Shown here one piece after another: positions 11,122-17,771 of a DNA stretch of 34,019 bases. The stretch is from Lysobacterales bacterium (GTDB lineage: Bacteria > Pseudomonadota > Gammaproteobacteria > Xanthomonadales > Xanthomonadaceae), in NCBI GenBank assembly GCA_017302035.1, contig JAFLEA010000026.1, positions 1 to 34,019 on the forward strand, in the 5' to 3' direction. The notes below the pieces were generated by a model, which saw only the letters and a program-made list of their open reading frames with translations, searched no databases and was not told the origin of the DNA. A program made the position numbers and the translations under genes. Positions within the stretch are counted from its first letter, which is position 1. Every line of letters begins with the position of its first letter.

Positions 11122-11439
11122 TCAGCCCGGGCGCTGATCGTGCTTGCCGCCGCCGCGGCAGCGCGGCGAGTCGGGCACGCGGGCGTCGGCTTCCCATTCG
11201 GCCGGGGTGTAGGTGTGCAGGGCCAGGGCATGGACCTGCGCCATCAGCCCGCCCATCGCCGCGTATACCGCCTGGTGGCGCTGGATCGCGCGCCTGCCCT
11301 CGAACAGCGGGCTGACGATCACCGCCTTGTAGTGCGTCTCCAGGCCGCGGCTGTGCAGATGGCTTTCGTCGATCACCTCGACATGCTCCGGCTGCAGGGC
11401 GGACAGGGCTTCGCGGATCTGGTCGGCGCGGGCGGTCAT
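11122..11439 (-). CDS. BolA-family protein
   Basis: A 105-residue BolA-like protein. The core reads [19 protein letters not shown], then [13 protein letters not shown] and [14 protein letters not shown], which is the conserved BolA helix and C-terminal histidine-containing strand. BolA proteins pair with monothiol glutaredoxins to bind an iron-sulfur cluster or act in envelope and stress responses. The last 18 residues ([18 protein letters not shown] region) extend beyond the usual end and look disordered. The gene converges on fba with one base between stop codons. Which paralogue this is (BolA or IbaG/YrbA type) is uncertain; the [13 protein letters not shown] ending favours BolA proper. 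Confidence 0.9.
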   Translation of the reverse strand: MTARADQIREALSALQPEHVEVIDESHLHSRGLETHYKAVIVSPLFEGRRAIQRHQAVYAAMGGLMAQVHALALHTYTPAEWEADARVPDSPRCRGGGKHDQRPG

Positions 11440-11629
11440 GGGGGCGGGGATTCCGGGAGGCGTGCGGCATCCCGAAGGATGGTGGCTGCGGCGGCGGTGT
11501 CAATGGGGACCCTTCCCCGGCGGTGCACGGCGGGCGCGGCCCGGCGACGAGGAGCCGGTCGGCTGCGACCCCGCGGCACCCGTGGTCGGCGAGACTCCAG
11601 CGCAGGATCGCCAACCGCACGGGGAGGGC

Positions 11630-11658
11630 TTGACAGGGTGAGGAATTACGCATGTAAT
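11630..11658 (+). promoter_or_regulatory. strong sigma70-type promoter of the BlaI/M56 operon
   Basis: A consensus -35 box TTGACA (11630-11635) is followed by a 17-base spacer and the -10 box TGTAAT (11653-11658). The predicted RNA start is near 11665. The -10 box lies inside the left arm of the palindromic operator, so a bound repressor would block RNA polymerase directly. This is the clearest two-box promoter in the window. Confidence 0.8.
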
Positions 11659-11679
11659 CGAAATTGATTACATTCGTAA
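11646..11679. promoter_or_regulatory. 34-bp palindromic operator for the BlaI-type repressor
   Basis: The left arm TTACGCATGTAATC (11646-11659) and right arm GATTACATTCGTAA (11666-11679) are inverted repeats matching at 13 of 14 positions, separated by GAAATT. The core ATGTAATC/GATTACAT is perfect. The site is AT-rich in very GC-rich surroundings, covers the -10 box and the expected RNA start, and ends 11 bases before the start codon. BlaI/MecI/CopY-family dimers bind TACA/TGTA-type palindromes at just such positions, so autoregulation is the natural reading. Confidence 0.78.
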
Positions 11680-11690
11680 ACGGAGCGCCC

Positions 11691-12083
11691 GTGGAAGCCA
11701 CCCCGATCAGCGAAGCCGAGGCGATGGTGATGGAGGTGCTGTGGCGGGCCAGCCCGCGCAGCGCCGAGGAGGTGATCGCCGCGCTGGCCGACGCCAACGG
11801 CTGGGCCGAAGCCACGGTCAAGACCCTGCTCAACCGCCTGCTCAACAAGGGCGCCATCGAAGCCGAGAAGGACGGGCGCCGCTACCTGTATTCGCCGGTG
11901 CTGCGGCGCGACGCCTGGGTCCAGCAGCAGAGCGAGGGCCTGCTGGCGCGCCTGTTCGGCGGCCGGGTGGCGCCGCTGGTGGCGCATTTCAGCGAGCGCG
12001 GGCAGTTGTCGGCGGCCGATGTCGCCGAGCTCAAGCGGCTGGTGGCCGAACTGGACGGCAAGGAGCCGGACGATGGACGCTGA
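11691..12083 (+). CDS. BlaI/MecI/CopY-family transcriptional repressor
   Basis: A 130-residue winged-helix repressor. The N-terminus PISEAEAMVMEVLWRASPRSAEEV matches the BlaI/MecI/CopY start. The recognition helix lies in WAEATVKTLLNRLLNKG (38-54) and the wing in EKDGRRYLYSP (59-69). The C-terminal half is the helical dimer arm that in BlaI and MecI is cut on induction. The start is taken as GTG 11691, with CGGAG at 11681-11685 before it; a TTG at 11664 in the same frame lies inside the operator at the expected RNA start and has no ribosome site. The gene overlaps the next by 11 bases. Known relatives repress beta-lactamase or copper genes and are inactivated by a partner M56 protease, which is encoded immediately downstream here. 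Confidence 0.9.
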   Translation: MEATPISEAEAMVMEVLWRASPRSAEEVIAALADANGWAEATVKTLLNRLLNKGAIEAEKDGRRYLYSPVLRRDAWVQQQSEGLLARLFGGRVAPLVAHFSERGQLSAADVAELKRLVAELDGKEPDDGR

Positions 12084-13800
12084 GCCGCTCGCCCTGCTGG
12101 GGGAGGCCACGCTCGCCGGCAGCGCGGCGCTGCTGCTGGTACTGGTCCTGCGCCGGCCGGTGCGCGCCTGGCTCGGCGCCAGCGCCGCCTATGCGCTATG
12201 GCTGTGCGTGCCCATCGCCTTGCTGGCAGTGATGCTGCCGCGCGGTGCGGACGTGCCGCTGGGCTTGCCGGTCGCCTGGCAGGCGGTGCCGATGGTGACG
12301 GTCGCGGCGATCCCGGAATCGCAACCGGGCGGGCACTGGCGCGAGTGGCTGCTGCTGGCTTGGCTGACGGGTGCATTGGCGTCGGCGGCCGTGCTGGGGT
12401 GGCAGCAGTGGCGTTTCCGGCGCGGCCTGGGTGCGCTGCACCGGCGCGACGACGGCCTGTACCAGTCCGCGCATGCGACCTCCGGACTGCCGGCGGTGAC
12501 TGGCGTGCTGAGGCCGCGGATCCTGCTCCCGGCCGATTTCGAGCGCCGCTACACCGTGCAGGAACAGGCACTGGTGATCGCGCACGAGCGCTTGCACGTG
12601 CGCCGCGGCGACCTGGCCGCCAACGCGCTGTCGGCGCTGCTGGCCTGCCTGTTCTGGTTCAACCCGCTGCTGCACCTGGCCCTGCGCCGGTTCCGCTTCG
12701 ACCAGGAACTGGCCTGCGACGAGCGGGTGATCGCACGCCATCCGCGGGCGCGGCGCAGCTACGGCGAGGCCATGCTGAAGACCCAATTCGATCCCTCGCC
12801 CCTGCCGCTGGGTTGCCACTGGCAGGCGCGCCACCCGCTCAAGGAGCGCATCGACATGCTCAAGCGTCCAACGCCTTCGCCGTTGCAATGGATCGTCACG
12901 ACCTTCCTCGCACTCGGCCTGAGCGCCGTGGCCGGATATGCCGCCTGGGCGGCGCAGCCGGCGCAGGTGCGATCCCCCGACGCAGCTTCCGCGACGCCCG
13001 CCTATGCCCTGGACATGCGCATGGAGGTGGACGGAAAGGAAAGCCGCTTCCAGATCCGCGAGCGCGCCGGCAAGACCTTTGCGGTCCGCTCCGATGAAAG
13101 CGGATCGCCCGTATGGGAAGGCGAATTCAGCCTCAAGCCGCTGCGGGATCCGCAGACGCTGACGATGGTGGGCGTAGTGCGTGCGGACGGCGAAGTGATC
13201 GCCCAGCCCGGATTGACCTTCACCATGGGACGTGCGGCGACTATCCAGATAAGTACGCTGGACGGCAGTTCGACCTTCACTCTGGAAGTGACGGCCAACC
13301 CGCTCGGCGAAGACATGACGCCGGGTTCGGTTACATTCGCATCGCCCGCGCGGCCGGCCGAGCGACCGGCGATGGCCGAGATGCGGACTCCGCCTCCTTC
13401 CTATCCGCGCGAGGCCCTGCGCCACGGGCAGTCCGGCCGCGTGGTGGCAGTGGTGGACGTCGATGCGGATGGCATGCCGGTGGAGGTGAACATCGAGCGG
13501 TCCGAGCCGGCCGGCGTGTTCGACGCCGCCACGATCGCCGCGATCCGGCAATGGCGTTTCACACCGGCAATGGAGAACGGACGCGCGGTGCCCGGTCGGG
13601 TCCGGGTGCCGGTGGATTTCGATTCGGGCATGACCGCGGTCGCCGGTCCTTCCGGCGTTGAGCGGGCCGAGGACTTCCGCTGGTTCCAACTGGAGCCGGA
13701 CAAGGTCACCGAAGCGGTTTGCGATGTGCTGCGCAAGGACGGACACGATCCCAAGGCAATCGCTTATTGCGGGATTCGCAAGGAAACGGCGAACCGATGA
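12073..13800 (+). CDS. BlaR1-like M56 membrane metallopeptidase with a C-terminal TonB domain
   Basis: A 575-residue inner-membrane protein. Hydrophobic helices lie near 12-27, 35-55, 91-110 and 272-293. The cytoplasmic zinc-protease part (about 113-270) has H171-E-R-L-H175 and the likely third ligand E212 in ELACDERVI, the normal BlaR1/MecR1 arrangement. The periplasmic part from about 295 starts with a beta-rich region (310-408) and ends in a TonB_C domain (about 440-517) recognisable by PPPSYPREALR, GRVVAVVDVDADGMPVEV, IRQWRFTPA and VPVDF. The last 55 residues contain two cysteines (C550, C566). In BlaR1 the periplasmic part is a penicillin sensor; here that sensor is replaced. Ribosome site AGGAG is at 12061-12065. 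It should cleave or trigger loss of the BlaI-type repressor; the inducer is unknown. Confidence 0.88.
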   Translation: MDAEPLALLGEATLAGSAALLLVLVLRRPVRAWLGASAAYALWLCVPIALLAVMLPRGADVPLGLPVAWQAVPMVTVAAIPESQPGGHWREWLLLAWLTGALASAAVLGWQQWRFRRGLGALHRRDDGLYQSAHATSGLPAVTGVLRPRILLPADFERRYTVQEQALVIAHERLHVRRGDLAANALSALLACLFWFNPLLHLALRRFRFDQELACDERVIARHPRARRSYGEAMLKTQFDPSPLPLGCHWQARHPLKERIDMLKRPTPSPLQWIVTTFLALGLSAVAGYAAWAAQPAQVRSPDAASATPAYALDMRMEVDGKESRFQIRERAGKTFAVRSDESGSPVWEGEFSLKPLRDPQTLTMVGVVRADGEVIAQPGLTFTMGRAATIQISTLDGSSTFTLEVTANPLGEDMTPGSVTFASPARPAERPAMAEMRTPPPSYPREALRHGQSGRVVAVVDVDADGMPVEVNIERSEPAGVFDAATIAAIRQWRFTPAMENGRAVPGRVRVPVDFDSGMTAVAGPSGVERAEDFRWFQLEPDKVTEAVCDVLRKDGHDPKAIAYCGIRKETANR

Positions 13801-14330
13801 TCCGGTTGCCGTTGCTGGCCGCCGGCTCGCTGCTGCTGGGCGCCTGCGCCACCCGCACCGCCGGCGTCGAGCAGCGCTTGATCCTGCCCGAAGGCGGCAA
13901 GCGCTACGAGATGGCGGATAGCCAGGCCTTCGTGTTCCCGATGGCGCAGGGCAACCCGCCGCCGGGATTCCCGGATGACTTCGGCGCGCGCGAGTTGCCG
14001 CCGACGACGTTGTGCGCGAAGTTCGTGGTGGCACCCGATGGCGCGGTACGCGATGCGGCGATGCTGGACGATCCGGGGTGCATCGATCCGGCGTCGGAGC
14101 CGAAGTTGGCTTCCGCGGTGCTGCTCGCGGTATCCGGCTGGCGCTTCGAGCCCGCGGTGTTCTGCAACTATCCCGATGCCGCTACGCGCGACCGCGACTG
14201 GACCGGCAGGGGTTGCGCCGGCGATACGGTGGAGGCATTGCCGGTCGCGGTCACGCTCGCCTACGCGTTCACCTTCGAGGTGCGCAACGGCCGGCGGCAG
14301 GTCGGTGCGGCGCGTGTGGGCGGTCGCTAG
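13797..14330 (+). CDS. lipoprotein with a divergent TonB_C-like domain
   Basis: A 177-residue lipoprotein: the signal ends in the lipobox LLGAC with the lipidated cysteine at residue 17. After that, CAKFVVAPDGAVRDAAMLDDPGC, AVLLAVSGWRFEPAVFC and PVAVTLAYAFTFEVRNG follow the pattern of TonB C-terminal domains (a strand with DG-V, the WRF-PA motif, and a final V-V-F strand), although the order is stretched by a roughly 20-residue insertion with extra cysteines. The ATG overlaps the stop of the M56-TonB gene (ATGA at 13797-13800), so it is translated as the third gene of the operon. It may be a periplasmic partner or a decoy of the TonB_C domain next door. The domain call rests on my reading of motifs. 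Confidence 0.75.
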   Translation: MIRLPLLAAGSLLLGACATRTAGVEQRLILPEGGKRYEMADSQAFVFPMAQGNPPPGFPDDFGARELPPTTLCAKFVVAPDGAVRDAAMLDDPGCIDPASEPKLASAVLLAVSGWRFEPAVFCNYPDAATRDRDWTGRGCAGDTVEALPVAVTLAYAFTFEVRNGRRQVGAARVGGR

Positions 14331-14360
14331 TCGCTGGCCCATGCTGGCCGGCAGCGCGTT

Positions 14361-15221
14361 TCACTGGCTGGCCGGATCGCCCAGCGCGGCATTGAGCACC
14401 GCGGCCAGGCGGTCGCCGGCCAGGCGCAGTTGTCGCTCGGCGACGGGGAGCTGGGCGTCCACGTAGGCCTGTCCGACCACGTGGCCGCGCGGGTAGAAGC
14501 CCGGTGCGTTCACCCGTCGGCACGACTGCTCAGCCCACAGGCGCGGGGCTTCGGCCGGCAGCGGCGAGACCGGCGCCGGTGCCGGCAGTGCCTGCAGTCG
14601 CGCCAGCCAGGCGGCCTCGCCCAGCCCGGCGCTGCGCAGCAGGCCGCTGTCCCACAGCGAGTGCAGGTTGCTGCCCTGGCCGTTCCAGTTGACCTGGTAG
14701 TCGTTGCCGCCGCGGTCCGTGCCGTGGCTGGCGTGCAGAGGCTGGTGCACGTCGCCGACGAAATGGACCACGAACTTCAGCGCCTGGCGGCGCTCGTCGT
14801 CGCTGCGCGTGGGGTCGGCCAGGATCGCGGCCTGCCGTTCCAGGGCGCCGACCACGCAGTCGCCGTCGCGGCAATCGGTCTCCGGGTCGAACACGCAACC
14901 GGGGTCGGCGATGTTGACGTAGTGCCAGCGCGAGGAGCGCTTGCCCAGATCCGGGTCGATCGAACGCAAATCGTCGGCCCAGCTGGCGATCCCGGTCAGG
15001 GTGGGTTCGACCTCGCCCTGCAGCAGGCGGGCGACCTCGGCGCGGGCCTGCGGCTGCAGGTGCGGTTCGGCCATGCCGGCGACCAGGCGATGCCCCAGCT
15101 GGCCCCAGGCCAGTGCATCGAGCGCGGGTGCCAGGAGCAGGAGCAGCAACGCGCCGCGGCGGCGATGCCGCGCGGCGCGTGGGCGGAGAAGCACGGGGCA
15201 GAGGCGAGCGGGGGCGGACAT
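14361..15221 (-). CDS. exported S1/P1-type zinc nuclease
   Basis: A 286-residue nuclease with a basic start, a hydrophobic segment at 23-38 and a cut after ALA that would leave tryptophan 39 as the first mature residue, as in fungal P1 nuclease. The trinuclear zinc ligands are all visible: W39, H44, D83, H100, H153, D157, H163, H187 and D191. The spacing is close to that of P1 nuclease (W1, H6, D45, then H149 and D153). The family hydrolyses single-stranded DNA and RNA and can remove 3' phosphates; secreted xanthomonad forms probably scavenge nucleic acids. It is followed downstream by a convergent lipoprotein gene. Its -10 box is so close that the transcript may lack a leader. Confidence 0.93.
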   Translation of the reverse strand: MSAPARLCPVLLRPRAARHRRRGALLLLLLAPALDALAWGQLGHRLVAGMAEPHLQPQARAEVARLLQGEVEPTLTGIASWADDLRSIDPDLGKRSSRWHYVNIADPGCVFDPETDCRDGDCVVGALERQAAILADPTRSDDERRQALKFVVHFVGDVHQPLHASHGTDRGGNDYQVNWNGQGSNLHSLWDSGLLRSAGLGEAAWLARLQALPAPAPVSPLPAEAPRLWAEQSCRRVNAPGFYPRGHVVGQAYVDAQLPVAERQLRLAGDRLAAVLNAALGDPASQ

Positions 15222-15227
15222 GCGGGT

Positions 15228-15233
15228 ATTTTA
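15228..15233 (-). promoter_or_regulatory. -10 box of the S1/P1 nuclease gene, possibly leaderless
   Basis: On the minus strand TAAAAT (15233 to 15228) is followed by ACCCGC and then the ATG at 15221. A start site seven bases past a -10 box would fall on the A of the ATG. A 7-bp inverted repeat GCGGGTA/TACCCGC (15222-15228 and 15239-15245) surrounds the box. No clear -35 box or ribosome site is visible. Confidence 0.45.
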
Positions 15234-15270
15234 GCCGCTACCCGCCCGCCGCCGCCCGTTCCGGCGCGAC

Positions 15271-15894
15271 TCAGAACTTCATGACGTAGGCGGCGCCGTA
15301 CACCAGCGGGTCGATCTTGGCGGTGCCCAGGCGCTGGCCATCCACGCGCACGCTGCTCTCGATGTTCATCCAGCGCGCGTCCACGCGCAGGGTGGCGCGT
15401 TCGTTGATGCGGAAGTCCAGGCCGGCATGCAGGCCCAGGCCCCAGGAGGAGGCCAGCGACAGGTCGCTGCCGGCCAGCGGGCCGCTGGTCTTGCTGCCGA
15501 AGAAGGTGGTGAAGTTCACCCCGGCGCCGATCACCGGCGACACCGTGCCCTTGTCGTTGAAGTGGTATTGCAGGCTGACGGTGGGCGGCAGGTGCTTGGT
15601 GCTGCCGACCTTGCCCAGGCCCTTGACCGAGATGTCGTGCTCGAACGGCCAGGCGGCCAGCACTTCCACGCCGAGGTTGTCGCGGACGAAGTATTCGACG
15701 GTCAGGCTCGGGCGGGCACTGCTGCCGATCGACAGCGGCAGGGTGCCGTTGGCCAGGGTGCCGTTGTTGGACTTGGGATCGACGTTGTGCACGCCGACGC
15801 CGAGGGTCCATTCGCCGGCCGACTGGGCGGCGGCGGGCAGGGCGGCAGCGGCGAGCGTGGCGGCCAGCAGGCAGGGCAGGAGCTTGTGGTTCAT
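15271..15894 (-). CDS. ompW: OmpW-family outer-membrane protein
   Basis: A 207-residue small beta-barrel. The signal peptide MNHKLLPCLLAATLAAAALPAAA is cut near residue 23. OmpW features are GVHNVDPKSNNGTL near the mature start, LTVEYFVRDNLGVEVLAAWPFEHDI, LPPTVSLQYHFN, the loop VSPVIGAGVNFTTFF and the terminal PLVYGAAYVMKF ending in phenylalanine, which is the outer-membrane assembly signal. OmpW forms an eight-stranded barrel that passes small hydrophobic molecules. The ATG at 15894 is chosen because the signal peptide begins there; the upstream extension has no such character. It lies 49 bases upstream of the nuclease gene on the same strand and is divergent from gapA. Confidence 0.92.
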   Translation of the reverse strand: MNHKLLPCLLAATLAAAALPAAAQSAGEWTLGVGVHNVDPKSNNGTLANGTLPLSIGSSARPSLTVEYFVRDNLGVEVLAAWPFEHDISVKGLGKVGSTKHLPPTVSLQYHFNDKGTVSPVIGAGVNFTTFFGSKTSGPLAGSDLSLASSWGLGLHAGLDFRINERATLRVDARWMNIESSVRVDGQRLGTAKIDPLVYGAAYVMKF

Positions 15895-16002
15895 GGGGAG
15901 TCGCTCTTTCGCGGTGGGGATGGGCGCAAGTTTCCGCCCTGCCACGGGCCGGCGCCTTGATTGCAGTCAATGCCGCGCCGGGCCCGGGCGGGGTCGGGCT
16001 GG

Positions 16003-17070
<1,068 letters not shown>

Positions 17071-17091
17071 GCCGCGGCGACGACGGTCGGG

Positions 17092-17117
17092 GAAGGGGCG
17101 CCTCGGGGCGCCCCTTC
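17092..17117 (+). terminator. rho-independent terminator of gapA
   Basis: An 11-bp perfect GC-rich stem (17092-17102 pairing with 17107-17117) with a TCGG tetraloop lies 21 bases after the gapA stop. It is followed by a T/C-rich tail, TCTCGTT. The tail is short on T, but the stem is strong and the position is right. Confidence 0.75.
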
Positions 17118-17141
17118 TCGTTGGGGCAGGAGGCATCCGGC

Positions 17142-17645
17142 ATGGGCGACGAAGTGCGGCCCTTCCACGAGGACCAGGACGGCATCCGCTATCGCGACCA
17201 CCTGTCGCTGGCGGCACGCGCGTTCGTCCTGCTGATGGCCGTGGCGATGATGGCGATGTCGGCGACCTTCATGTTCATGGGCCACCGGGGCGAGCCCGGG
17301 TGGAACCTGCTGCTGACCGTGCTGCTCATGCTCGCGCCGCTGGCGGTGGGAGCGGTGTTCCTGCGCATGGGCCTGGAGCCGGCGAAGGAGGCGTGGTTCG
17401 ATCCACGCACGCGGACCGTGCACATGACCCTGCGCGGGCCGTTCGGGCGACGCCGGCTGGCGTGGCCGTTCGGGCAGGTCCGGTCGTTGGTCCTCAAGCG
17501 CCACCGGTCGCAGGAGGAAGACGACCGCTTCATCCTGCACATGAAGATCGATGGACGCGCGCGGGAGTACATGCTGGGCGTGTTCGCGCGCGAGGAAGAG
17601 GCCGACTTCTGGCGTGCGCGCATCGAATCGCTGCTGTCGGCCTGA
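17142..17645 (+). CDS. two-helix membrane protein with a cytoplasmic PH-like tail
   Basis: A 167-residue protein of unknown function. Two transmembrane helices lie at about 25-47 and 53-78, forming a hairpin, with charged segments before and after. The remaining C-terminal part (about 84-165) reads as alternating strands (AWFDPRTRTVHMTLRG, RRLAWPFGQVRSLVLKR, RFILHMKIDG) and a last helix (REEEADFWRARIESLL), which resembles bacterial PH-like membrane domains. AGGAGG at 17128-17133 fixes the ATG at 17142. It sits between gapA and the DUF2339 gene on the same strand, right after the gapA terminator. No family name is certain. Confidence 0.8.
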   Translation: MGDEVRPFHEDQDGIRYRDHLSLAARAFVLLMAVAMMAMSATFMFMGHRGEPGWNLLLTVLLMLAPLAVGAVFLRMGLEPAKEAWFDPRTRTVHMTLRGPFGRRRLAWPFGQVRSLVLKRHRSQEEDDRFILHMKIDGRAREYMLGVFAREEEADFWRARIESLLSA

Positions 17646-17771
17646 TTCAGTCGAAGCCGGTGGCATCCGCAGGGCCGGCGGCCGGCGGGGACGATGGCTT
17701 GCAAACCGGCCGCGCTTCGCCGACGCTGCCATCGCCGCGGAGACTGCAGGCGGCGGGGAGACGGAACGCGG

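Noticed and set aside
11664-11690. An in-frame TTG start for the BlaI-type repressor at 11664
   Set aside because: It lies inside the operator, at the expected RNA start, with no ribosome site, and the added residues do not match the family; the GTG at 11691 fits better.
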